The notes beneath the pieces are model-generated. The model was not told where the DNA came from and did not search any database. It was given only the letters and a program-made list of their open reading frames with translations. Below, piece after piece: positions 21,729 through 28,483 of a stretch of 41,038 nucleotides of DNA. The stretch spans positions 1 to 41,038 of the IMG/VR virus record IMGVR_UViG_3300036772_000181; one strand, given 5' to 3'. Position numbers and translations under genes: made by a program. Numbering within the stretch: the first letter of the stretch is position 1; each line of letters opens with the position of its first letter. The stretch is from a virus.

Positions 21729-22913
21729 TCAACTTCGAAAACGCGACTTCGCCAGCGCTTCGCGCATGCTCGCCATGCAACCCGCTACCTGCTGCTCGTC
21801 GGCCTTGTGTTTGGCCGTGTACGCGTCATCGAGCGCGAGCCGTCTTAACGCGCTGTCATCCATTTTCACGCCGCCTATCGGGGTTACGCGCGGGTCGTTG
21901 CCGGTTCGCTCGCGCAGCATGCGCAGATGCACTTCAAACCATTTCCACGTTTTAACGGGGTCGCTGTCGTGCTGGTCGTGCGCTTCGGCAATCAGGGCGC
22001 GGGCTTCGGCGACTGTCATGCGCTGGCCGCTTGTAAAGGTGTGTATGACCATCGGCTTATGCGACACGTCGGCGGATTCGCAGAACGTGGTCAGCATTTC
22101 CTCGACGTTTTCGCTTTCCGCTATCGCCTCGACGTGGGCAATAGGTTCTGAATTTTCTTCGTCGTCTTCGCCCGGTTCCCTGCTGTCTTCGCAAACCGCT
22201 AACGCTGGGGGGGTAGGGGGGGTTAAAGAATCTGTTAACTTCTGGTGTTTACTATCGCGTGCATTTTGCACGTCGTGTTCGTGCATTTCGCACGTCATCC
22301 GACAGTTTGTAAGATGACGTGCATTTTGCACGTCGAGACCCTTATTTGAAATAATTTCCGATCCGTACTGTTCGGCGTTGGCTTCTAGCTGTAATTCCTG
22401 CGCTTTCCAGTCGCGTTCGCGGTCGAGATTCACGCGATCAATGTTGACTGTGTAGCCGTTCTGACGCGATTTAACGCGGTATTCGGTTTTGATCCAGCCG
22501 AGCGGGTCAAGCGTGCGACGCACAGCGCGAAACGTCCGTGACGAACATTCGCAGACAGCCAGCCAGAATTCTTCGGGTTCGTCGTTCTGATACCGCGCGT
22601 GGTGTTCGAGCCAGTTTATGAGTTTGGCGCCTGCGGCTAGTTGCGGGTCGTCCATACCAAGCCCCGACAGACGGGCTATCACCTCCTTGTCGTGCCGGTT
22701 GTGCGCGGCGTGGTGACGGCGGCGGTAGGCGTCATATTCGCCGCGCTCTGTGTCGTCCTGGATCGGGCTTAATGCGAGGTCTGCCGCGTCTTCGTCGGCT
22801 TCGTCGTCGGGAATGTGCGCCTGCTGGCGAAACCAGTGCAACTGTTGCGCGGCGGTCATGGCCGCCAGTGCGGCGGGGTCAATCGTGATCTGGAAAGGCG
22901 CGGGGGTGCTCAT
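21729..22913 (-). CDS. Replication initiator (lambda O-like layout)
   Basis: 394 residues from ATG 22913, which overlaps the wHTH gene stop (ATGA). Residues about 116-159 form a winged helix (FWLAVCECSSRTFRAVRRTLDPLGWIKTEYRVKSRQNGYTVNID). An acidic, disordered linker follows. The C-terminal third (EARALIAEAHDQHDSDPVKTWKWFEVHLRMLRERTGNDPR, then MASMREALAKSRF) is helical and could recruit the host helicase. The DNA for residues about 194-219 holds three palindromic iterons, so this gene very likely contains the phage origin it binds. No helicase loader or helicase gene is recognised nearby. Confidence 0.75.
   Translation of the reverse strand: MSTPAPFQITIDPAALAAMTAAQQLHWFRQQAHIPDDEADEDAADLALSPIQDDTERGEYDAYRRRHHAAHNRHDKEVIARLSGLGMDDPQLAAGAKLINWLEHHARYQNDEPEEFWLAVCECSSRTFRAVRRTLDPLGWIKTEYRVKSRQNGYTVNIDRVNLDRERDWKAQELQLEANAEQYGSEIISNKGLDVQNARHLTNCRMTCEMHEHDVQNARDSKHQKLTDSLTPPTPPALAVCEDSREPGEDDEENSEPIAHVEAIAESENVEEMLTTFCESADVSHKPMVIHTFTSGQRMTVAEARALIAEAHDQHDSDPVKTWKWFEVHLRMLRERTGNDPRVTPIGGVKMDDSALRRLALDDAYTAKHKADEQQVAGCMASMREALAKSRFRS
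22258..22334. repeat. Origin candidate: three palindromic iterons
   Basis: CGTGCATTTTGCACG at 22258-22272, CGTGCATTTCGCACG at 22280-22294 and CGTGCATTTTGCACG at 22318-22332, the last extended to GACGTGCATTTTGCACGTC. The palindromes lie inside the initiator gene, as the lambda origin does. AT-richer stretches flank them (about 22231-22255 and 22340-22360). Confidence 0.75.
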
Positions 22914-23170
22914 GCTGCGACCCCCATGCTGGAACAGGCGCACAGGACAAAACAGACGCCAGCCGGGGTCACGCGCAGGGTCGCCAGGCATCCGGCTTTT
23001 TCAAGCTGGCCGAGCGCGCGCGAGAGCGCGTACACAGTCAGGCCAGTGGCCGCTGTCAGGCGGGAATGCGTCACGCAGGGTTCGGGGGCCGCGCGCAGGT
23101 GGGCGAGTACGGCGAGCGCTGCGCGGTCCAGCAGGCAACGGCGGCCTGCGGGTAGGGTGTTCGGTTGCAT
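22910..23170 (-). CDS. Small winged-helix protein
   Basis: 86 residues from ATG 23170. Reads as a winged helix: LLDRAALAVLAHLRAAPEPCVTHSRLTAATGLTVYALSRALGQLEKAGCLATLRVTPAGVCFVL, that is H1, H2, recognition helix (VYALSRALGQLEKAG) and wing. Such a protein at the start of the replication operon, beside a divergent control region, could be the local repressor or an origin factor. Overlaps the initiator gene by 4 bp. Confidence 0.75.
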   Translation of the reverse strand: MQPNTLPAGRRCLLDRAALAVLAHLRAAPEPCVTHSRLTAATGLTVYALSRALGQLEKAGCLATLRVTPAGVCFVLCACSSMGVAA

Positions 23171-23262
23171 TGTCGAATGTCCCAGAGATTGGACGACGAC
23201 AGGCACGTAACAGGGTCAGTCTTTACCGTGTGGAGTGTCGATCTTTATGTCTACACTCATGC

Positions 23263-23291
23263 TTGCAAGCCACGCCCGACATGGGTATGAT
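23263..23291 (+). promoter_or_regulatory. Strong sigma70-type promoter
   Basis: TTGCAA, 17 bp, TATGAT. The best promoter match in the window. It lies within a 10-bp inverted repeat pair, GTCTTTACCG (23219-23228) and CGGTAAAGAC (23318-23327). It reads into a short stretch that ends in a terminator, with no gene between. Confidence 0.75.
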
Positions 23292-23297
23292 CGGGCC

Positions 23298-23412
23298 TTG
23301 CATCCCAATGCATTGTTCGGTAAAGACGGTTTCCACCCTGCCAGGTCTGCCCGTCGTCGTAATGTTTTAAGGAAACAGCCCCCCTAGCGCGACAACGCTT
23401 CGGGGGCTTTTC
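23298..23412 (+). ncRNA. Predicted small RNA, about 115 nt
   Basis: Starts about 7 bp after the TATGAT at 23286-23291 and ends in the T-run of the terminator at 23378-23411. Contains a 5' mini-hairpin TGCAT-CCCA-ATGCA and a TAAGGAAAC stretch before the terminator. No good open frame. It could be a regulatory RNA, or an attenuated leader for the rightward early genes. Confidence 0.55.
23378..23411 (+). terminator. Intrinsic terminator
   Basis: GCCCCC pairs with GGGGGC, with an inner AGCG/CGCT stem and loop CGACAA, followed by TTTTCTGTTT. Confidence 0.88.
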
Positions 23413-23429
23413 TGTTTCTGCTGCATTCC

Positions 23430-23453
23430 CGCTTAAAACAACGCTTAAAACAA
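23430..23453. repeat. Tandem 12-bp repeat
   Basis: CGCTTAAAACAA twice in a row, in the AT-rich part (23430-23620) of the 484-bp control region between leftward replication and rightward recombination genes. Nearby are TTTTGCTTGCAAAA and other short inverted repeats. No gene is seen here. Confidence 0.7.
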
Positions 23454-23624
23454 CGTTTGCGCGAGTTCCGGCTTGCATTTTTGCGTTAACCGTCACATTT
23501 TCGCAAGCGTTCCCGACTTAATGCAGACATAATATTTTGCTTGCAAAAAATGCCGTTTTGCGATTGCCTCAAGCAGAATGCATACGTTTTGATCCGGCGC
23601 GCATAAAAAATCTGCTTTTCTCTG

Positions 23625-23674
23625 TTGCAGAGTGCTAGCAGTGTGCTAATATTCGGTTGTCAGTCTGCTATCAC
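23625..23674 (+). promoter_or_regulatory. Rightward early promoter with four phased units
   Basis: TTGCAG, 16 bp, TAATAT. Units start at 23631, 23642, 23653 and 23664, every 11 bp; the last (TCTGCTATCAC) lies downstream of the expected start site. It drives the gene at 23691 and probably those after it. Confidence 0.78.
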
Positions 23675-23690
23675 CTAACCGGAACCCGCC

Positions 23691-24035
23691 ATGCAATCGC
23701 CTTTCGCCAATTACGACCCGATTACCGCCGATCTGCGCCGCTACTTCGCGCAAAGTGACGCCGCCGACAGCCGCGCCGACGCCGTGAGCGAGCGCGCCGA
23801 CGCGATTGCCACCAGCCCGACGGTTGACCAGTTCGCCGAAGCCTTCTGCGCCATGGGCACCAGCAAGGGCGACATGCAGAAACTGCGTGACGCCTGGCTA
23901 AAAGGGCGCGACACTTTCATGCAGGAAGTGGCCGAACAACTCAACGCCGGTTTCGCAGCGGTCGCCGATCTGGAAATTGAAAGCGAAGACGCACTAGCCT
24001 GCGACGCGCGCGAGGTGCTGCACGACTGGGACTAA
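23691..24035 (+). CDS. Hypothetical early protein
   Basis: 114 residues, acidic, mostly helical (ADLRRYFAQSDAADSRADAVSERADAIATSPTVDQFAEAFCAMG, KLRDAWLKGRDTFMQEVAEQLNAGFAAVADLEIESEDALACDAREVLHDWD). First gene of the rightward recombination block, behind the strongest operator-type promoter. Function unknown. Acidic helical early proteins may be inhibitors of host DNA-binding enzymes. Confidence 0.75.
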   Translation: MQSPFANYDPITADLRRYFAQSDAADSRADAVSERADAIATSPTVDQFAEAFCAMGTSKGDMQKLRDAWLKGRDTFMQEVAEQLNAGFAAVADLEIESEDALACDAREVLHDWD

Positions 24036-24038
24036 ACC

Positions 24039-24431
24039 ATGTCAGTGAGTGGTTACTATTATCTGCACACAGGCGGGGCGCTGATTTACAAACGCGCCCT
24101 GCCTGGCGTCGTTTCCGACTTCGAAAATTCCGACTTCGTGAAATGCTGGTGGCCAGTCGAGCCGTCCGACCGGCGCGGCGGCTGGCGTATCCTGATTGAA
24201 GCAACCGCGCGCGGCGCCGACCTCGACCACGTTGCACAACTCGCGCGCACCTGGCACTGCGACGACGACGACGCCGCCGAATACGCCCGGCGCGAGGGTA
24301 TCGACCTGACGCAGGACGCGGGCGAATACGTCGCCACGCTCGACGGCGCACAGGGCCGGGGCGCGCATGCGCTAACCGCGTTTATTGCCCTGTTCAATGC
24401 GCTGCACCCATCGGGCACCCTGCCTAAATAA
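24039..24431 (+). CDS. Hypothetical protein
   Basis: 130 residues. N-terminal part with YYYLHTGGALIYKRALPGVVSDFENSDFVKCWWPVEPSDRRGGWRILIEATARGAD, a pattern frequent in phages of Gram-negative hosts. The C-terminal part is helical and acidic. Follows the previous gene by 3 bp. Function unknown. Commonly found beside recombination genes. Confidence 0.75.
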   Translation: MSVSGYYYLHTGGALIYKRALPGVVSDFENSDFVKCWWPVEPSDRRGGWRILIEATARGADLDHVAQLARTWHCDDDDAAEYARREGIDLTQDAGEYVATLDGAQGRGAHALTAFIALFNALHPSGTLPK

Positions 24432-24463
24432 TGCTAGCACTCTGTTAGCATACTGCTATATAC
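24431..24463 (+). promoter_or_regulatory. 11-bp phased array with -10-like TATATA
   Basis: ATGCTAGCACT, CTGTTAGCATA, CTGCTATATAC. TAGCAC-16 bp-TATATA follows the common geometry with a poor -35. It begins at the stop of the preceding gene and precedes the exonuclease gene. Confidence 0.7.
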
Positions 24464-24494
24464 TTTGGGCATTCATTCAACCGGAGCCGCCCAT

Positions 24495-25418
24495 ATGTCT
24501 AACGCCCTTACCGTCATCCAGCCCGCCCAGTACAACCGCACGCAGTTCGTCGGCGGTTCCGATATCGCCGCGATTCTGGGCGTCAATCCCTACGCCAGCG
24601 CGCTCGACTGCTGGCTCGACAAAATCGACCCCGACAGCCGCCCCAATAGCGATAACCTCGCCACGCGTCGCGGCAAGCGTATGGAGCCGGTCATTCTGGA
24701 TTGGGCGCGCGAAGATTTCGGGCTTGAGGTCGAGCACAGGAACCGCCGTTTCGTTGATCCTGCCGTGCCGTTTTTCGCGTCGGAAATTGACGCCGAAACA
24801 ACCGTTGACGGCGAGGCGGTCAACGTCGAGGTCAAAACCGTGCATCCGTTCCTGTCGAAAGAATGGGGCGTTGAGGAAAGCGACGGCCTGCCGCTGCACT
24901 ACCTCGCGCAGACGCAATGGGGTCTGTCGGTCACGGGCCGCAATCTGTGCGTGGTGTATGCCGGTGTCGGCGACGAACTGCGCCGCTACTTTGTCGAGCG
25001 CGACGACGGCCTGATTAGCCTTATGCGCCATGAAGCCGAAACCTTCTGGCGCGACTACGTTAAAACGGGCCTGCGCCCCGACATTGACCCGAACCATAGC
25101 CGGGTTTTCGAAACCCTGCGCCGCCTGTTCCCTGGCACCAATGGCGAGGCCATTAACGCCTCGACCACGCATGAAGCCTGGTATAAGACCATGACCGACG
25201 CCGCCGACAAAGCCGCCATGTATGAGGCTGTCGCCAAAGGGGCCAAAGCCCATCTGGTCGCCGAAATGGGCGAGGCCGCGCAACTGGTGTTTGACGACGG
25301 GCAGGCACTCAAACGCGCAAAGCGCAAACGCGTCGGCTTTACCGTTGACGCAACCGAATACTGGGATATCCGCGTGGCGAAGTTTAAAGAAACCGCTGCG
25401 AAAGACGCCGCCAGATAA
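24495..25418 (+). CDS. YqaJ-family exonuclease/recombinase
   Basis: 307 residues from ATG 24495 (GGAG upstream). It degrades one strand of linear DNA to give tails for annealing, the lambda Exo role. FVGGSDIAAILGVNPY is the family opening; RRGKRMEPVILDWARE holds the first acidic residue (E64); FFASEIDAE gives D99; NVEVKTV gives the ExK pair (E112, K114). Pairs with the RecT gene 59 bp downstream. Probably used for phage recombination and concatemer formation. Confidence 0.92.
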   Translation: MSNALTVIQPAQYNRTQFVGGSDIAAILGVNPYASALDCWLDKIDPDSRPNSDNLATRRGKRMEPVILDWAREDFGLEVEHRNRRFVDPAVPFFASEIDAETTVDGEAVNVEVKTVHPFLSKEWGVEESDGLPLHYLAQTQWGLSVTGRNLCVVYAGVGDELRRYFVERDDGLISLMRHEAETFWRDYVKTGLRPDIDPNHSRVFETLRRLFPGTNGEAINASTTHEAWYKTMTDAADKAAMYEAVAKGAKAHLVAEMGEAAQLVFDDGQALKRAKRKRVGFTVDATEYWDIRVAKFKETAAKDAAR

Positions 25419-25421
25419 ACG

Positions 25422-25461
25422 TTACAGAATGCTGGCTATGTGCTAGCATTCTGCTATCAAC
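25422..25461 (+). promoter_or_regulatory. Rightward promoter/operator
   Basis: TTACAG, 16 bp, TAGCAT, with units ATGCTGGCTAT, GTGCTAGCATT and CTGCTATCAAC every 11 bp. It lies between the exonuclease and RecT genes. Confidence 0.72.
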
Positions 25462-25477
25462 TTTTCCGGGATAAATC

Positions 25478-26632
25478 ATGTCACGCACTGAACAACTCAA
25501 ACAGCATATGCAGGCGAAGACGAACGGCGGCAATGGCGCCAGCAACGGCGCCAGCAACGGTAACGCCGTCGCGCTGTCGCCCAATGCGCAGGCCGACGCA
25601 CTTGCCAAGTTCCTGCAATCGCCTGCCGTGCTCGCGCAGATTGCCAAAGCCCTGCCGCGTCATCTGACGGCGGATAGGCTGATCCGCATTGCGACGACCG
25701 AACTGCGCAAAATCCCCAAGCTGGCGCAGTGCTCGCCCCAGTCTTTTCTGGGCGCCGTGATCCAGTGCGCGCAACTGGGGTTAGAGCCGGGTTCGGCGCT
25801 GGGGCATGTCTACATTATCCCGTTTGACAAATGGGTCAAGAAAAACGGCGCCTGGGTTCTGGCCGAAACGGTCGCCACGGTCATTCTGGGCTATCGCGGC
25901 ATGATCGACCTCGCGCGCCGTAGCGGCCAGATTGAGAGCATAGAAGCGTGGCCGGTGTACATCGGCGACCGGTTCGAATGCACGCTGGGGCTCGACCCGA
26001 ATCTGATTCACGCCCCCGACTGGGAGAATGCAGGCCGCACGGTGTCGGATAACCTGCGCTTTGTGTACGCGGTCGCCAAACTCAAAGACGGCGGCAAACA
26101 GTTCGCGGTCATGTCGCGCGCCGAAGTCGAAATGATCCGTGACAGGACATTTGCGAAAAACCGCGTTGACGCCGCGAAGTACGACGGCCCCTGGAAAACC
26201 GACTTCGAGCAGATGGCATTGAAAACCGTTGTGCGCCGCCTGTTCAAGTTCCTGCCGGTGTCGGTCGAAATGGTCATTATGGACGCGCTGCGCGCGCCGA
26301 ACGCCGACGAACTGGCGCTGGCCGATACTGCCGCGCTCATGCTTGAAGACAACCCCAGCCCGGCATTCGAGATGCAGCCGGGCGACAGCACGCGCGAGCG
26401 CGAGCCGGTCGAACAGAACGCCGCCCAGGCCGACGACGAACAGGAAAGCATGCAGACCGATTTTGACGCGCCGGGCCAGTCGTTAGGCCAGCGTATTGAA
26501 TACGCCCTCACGAATGCGAAAACCCGCGACGTGCTCGACATTGCCGCCGACGAAATACGCGAACTGGCGCAACCCGACGAACGCGCGAAACTTGAGGCGC
26601 TTTACCGTGAGCGGCGCGACAGTCTCGAATAA
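25478..26632 (+). CDS. recT: RecT single-strand annealing protein
   Basis: 384 residues. The RecT core is clear: RHLTADRLIRIATTELRKIPKLAQCSPQSFLGAVIQCAQLGLEPGSALGHVYIIPF, then ILGYRGMIDLARRSGQI, then WKTDFEQMALKTVVRRLFKFLPVSVEM. A low-complexity N-terminal segment (NGGNGASNGASNGN) and an acidic C-terminal tail flank it. The tail of about 100 residues ends in a helical domain (GQSLGQRIEYALTNAKTRDVLDIAADEIRELAQPDERAKLEALYRERRDSLE). It anneals the single strands made by the exonuclease. Confidence 0.95.
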   Translation: MSRTEQLKQHMQAKTNGGNGASNGASNGNAVALSPNAQADALAKFLQSPAVLAQIAKALPRHLTADRLIRIATTELRKIPKLAQCSPQSFLGAVIQCAQLGLEPGSALGHVYIIPFDKWVKKNGAWVLAETVATVILGYRGMIDLARRSGQIESIEAWPVYIGDRFECTLGLDPNLIHAPDWENAGRTVSDNLRFVYAVAKLKDGGKQFAVMSRAEVEMIRDRTFAKNRVDAAKYDGPWKTDFEQMALKTVVRRLFKFLPVSVEMVIMDALRAPNADELALADTAALMLEDNPSPAFEMQPGDSTREREPVEQNAAQADDEQESMQTDFDAPGQSLGQRIEYALTNAKTRDVLDIAADEIRELAQPDERAKLEALYRERRDSLE

Positions 26633-26634
26633 CG

Positions 26635-26673
26635 TTGCAGAGTGTCTGCACACTGCTAGAATTGTGCTAACAG
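26635..26673 (+). promoter_or_regulatory. Rightward promoter/operator
   Basis: TTGCAG, 16 bp, TAGAAT, with units AGTGTCTGCAC, ACTGCTAGAAT and TGTGCTAACAG at 11-bp steps. It starts 3 bp after the recT stop. Confidence 0.74.
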
Positions 26674-26699
26674 GCCGCAAGCATTCTGCCTGCGGCCTG
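26671..26699 (+). other. 5' leader hairpin
   Basis: CAGGCCGCA and TGCGGCCTG form a perfect 9-bp stem with an 11-nt loop, then CTGTCTTTGG. It would stand at the very 5' end of the RNA from the promoter at 26635, either protecting the message or acting as a weak attenuator. Confidence 0.6.
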
Positions 26700-26722
26700 C
26701 TGTCTTTGGATACAGGAAAACA

Positions 26723-27331
26723 ATGGATAAGCGAAACCTGTGTGAGATAGCGCGGGATATGTTCGAAGACGACGACAACCGCGACGACAACTATCTGCAC
26801 TTCGTCATGGGTTGCGCCCTCATGCATGAAAGGCTGACTGCACTGATTGTCGAGGCGTCCCAGCGCGAAGACAACATGCACGACCCCGCCTGGCTCGACT
26901 GGATCGAGAAAGATTTAAGGTTTGCGCAGCGCGTCGGCCCCCAGTGGTCAAAGATGCGCGACCCGCTCGCCGCCTATCCGCTGCACGTCGAGCCGCCCGC
27001 GTTACCCGTGCGCGCGCGTAACGTGCTCAGTGATCGCCGCGACGACCAGACCTATGCAATCTTCGGCGAGGGCTGGAACCCGGATAGATTCGCGCACTTG
27101 TGGCGCATGTTTGAGCGTGACATACTACCCGCCAGCGTGCCTTTCGAGGTGCGCGAGCATATGCGCGGGACGTTCCTGTCAGGGATTGGCGCCGCATTCT
27201 GGGATATCGCGCGCGCCTATACCAAAGCCGCCAACGCGAAAAACCCCGAAGCCTTCCGGCGTTATCTCAGGGATTTCCGGCGCTCACTTGAGCGGGTGAC
27301 ACAACCCGCCGACGCTAACAAGATGCATTGA
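26723..27331 (+). CDS. Hypothetical protein
   Basis: 202 residues. Helical acidic N-terminus (RDMFEDDDNRDDNYLHFVMGCALMHERLTALIVEASQ), a Pro-rich middle, and a helical C-terminus (REHMRGTFLSGIGAAFWDIARAYTKAANAKNPEAFRRYLRDFRRSLERV). No family recognised. It has its own promoter and a hairpin leader. The ATG at 26723 follows ACAGGAAAACA. Confidence 0.75.
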   Translation: MDKRNLCEIARDMFEDDDNRDDNYLHFVMGCALMHERLTALIVEASQREDNMHDPAWLDWIEKDLRFAQRVGPQWSKMRDPLAAYPLHVEPPALPVRARNVLSDRRDDQTYAIFGEGWNPDRFAHLWRMFERDILPASVPFEVREHMRGTFLSGIGAAFWDIARAYTKAANAKNPEAFRRYLRDFRRSLERVTQPADANKMH

Positions 27332-27377
27332 GACAGAGCAGGACAATAACGGGCCAACGAGAGAAAGAGGGTACACA

Positions 27378-27587
27378 GTGAGCGACCGAACGCTTGTTGA
27401 TACCTGGAAACCTGACTATGCGCGCGGGTGCCGGGTCTGTGGAATGAAGCCGACAGTGACGGGCCTGCACCATGGGCAGACCGTCTACAAGGGCGGTTTA
27501 TGCGGTGCCTGCCTGTGGGGCGACGCCGACATGGCCGACCCGACCGAATGGGATAATTTCGTTTATGTTCCCCAGGGGGCGCCATGA
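27378..27587 (+). CDS. Small zinc-binding protein
   Basis: 69 residues from GTG 27378, with GAGG 7 nt upstream. A CRVCGMK pair, then LHHGQTVYKGGLCGACLWG: Cys/Cys, His, Cys/Cys typical of a small zinc knuckle. Stop overlaps the next start (ATGA). Function unknown. Confidence 0.72.
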   Translation: MSDRTLVDTWKPDYARGCRVCGMKPTVTGLHHGQTVYKGGLCGACLWGDADMADPTEWDNFVYVPQGAP

Positions 27588-27997
27588 AAAACAACCGGCG
27601 CAATGACCCCCGCATTGACACATCAAACCCCGACCCCACCAGCGGCACGGCCCCGACCATTGTCAGCCAGGCATTCGACTATCACGCACTAGGCGCGCTC
27701 AATAACGAACTGGCGGGCATCCGGGACTGTGCCGGGCCAGCCGACCGGGACGTGATACAGAGCGCGATAGATATGCTGTCTTTCCAGTTCGGCGGCATAC
27801 GCGGGCTGGAATGCCGGTTAAACGGCGACCTCGCCACCATTCCCGATAGCGCCCTGCGCGGCGTCGTCCTGCAACATACGGGCGCCGACCCCGCGCTGTT
27901 CAATGCCGGGCTGGCGCTCGCGCGGGACGTGCGTCTGCTGTGCTTTTTCCGTACGTTGTCCTATGAACAGCCAGAGGGGCCGAGCCATGATAATTGA
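27584..27997 (+). CDS. Hypothetical protein
   Basis: 137 residues. The N-terminus is polar and unfolded (MKNNRRNDPRIDTSNPDPTSG), followed by helical repeats (FDYHALGALNNELAGIRDCAGPADRDVIQSAIDMLSFQFGGIRG and ALFNAGLALARDVRLLCFF). No motif recognised. It overlaps the next gene by 11 bp, within a tightly coupled set of four small genes. Confidence 0.7.
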   Translation: MKNNRRNDPRIDTSNPDPTSGTAPTIVSQAFDYHALGALNNELAGIRDCAGPADRDVIQSAIDMLSFQFGGIRGLECRLNGDLATIPDSALRGVVLQHTGADPALFNAGLALARDVRLLCFFRTLSYEQPEGPSHDN

Positions 27998-28259
27998 CCT
28001 GCCAGGGCGCCCGCCGCGCTACTTCCATATCTGCGCCAACGTGCGCGAAATGCTGGGCAGGTCCGATACCGAACTGCTCGACCTCTACCGCTGCGACCCC
28101 GACCAGATACCCGAAATACGCACCCGCATGGTGATCGCCATGGCACAGGGCCATGCGTTCGTCCCCCTGCATGGCGTCTGCGACAACTTCGACCCCGCCC
28201 AGGGGTGCGGCGGCCATGCCTGCGCCGACCTGCTCAACTTCCAGCCGGGGCGCGTATGA
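27987..28259 (+). CDS. Small Cys/His protein
   Basis: 90 residues from ATG 27987. MIIDLPGRPPRYFHICANVREMLGRSDTELLDLYRCDPDQIPEIRTRMVIAMAQGHAFVPLHGVCDNFDPAQGCGGHACADLLNF. Several Cys and His in the last third could bind a metal. This kind of VPLHG-CDNFDP-GC-GH ending occurs in small phage proteins. Coupled to the next gene by ATGA. Function unknown. Confidence 0.7.
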   Translation: MIIDLPGRPPRYFHICANVREMLGRSDTELLDLYRCDPDQIPEIRTRMVIAMAQGHAFVPLHGVCDNFDPAQGCGGHACADLLNFQPGRV

Positions 28260-28405
28260 ACAGGCCGCGCGACCCCCTCGCCATTCCGACCCAAGCCCAG
28301 CACGCCCGACAGCAGAAAGCGGTACGCCTGCTTATGCTGCTGTGCTGGCTTATCGGGGTGCCGCTGGTCTTTGTGATCCTGTTTTTTGCCCTCCAATATC
28401 GCTAG
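28256..28405 (+). CDS. Small membrane protein
   Basis: 49 residues: MNRPRDPLAIPTQAQHARQQKAVRLLMLLCWLIGVPLVFVILFFALQYR. A polar N-terminus and one strong C-terminal membrane helix. Last of the coupled small genes. The stop overlaps an 11-bp array. Could be a toxin-like or lysis-related mini-protein, but that is a guess. Confidence 0.65.
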   Translation: MNRPRDPLAIPTQAQHARQQKAVRLLMLLCWLIGVPLVFVILFFALQYR

Positions 28406-28431
28406 CAGAGTGATAGCAACGTGAAACATTT
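28399..28431 (+). promoter_or_regulatory. 11-bp phased array
   Basis: TCGCTAGCAGA, GTGATAGCAAC and GTGAAACATTT at exact 11-bp steps. TAGCAG-16 bp-AACATT fits the usual geometry with weak hexamers. The last unit resembles the GTGAAACCTTG box of the pentamer array. Confidence 0.68.
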
Positions 28432-28483
28432 CCTTAGTCGTGAGTATCGCAACCAGCGAAGGAACAACCGGGACCAATCCGCC

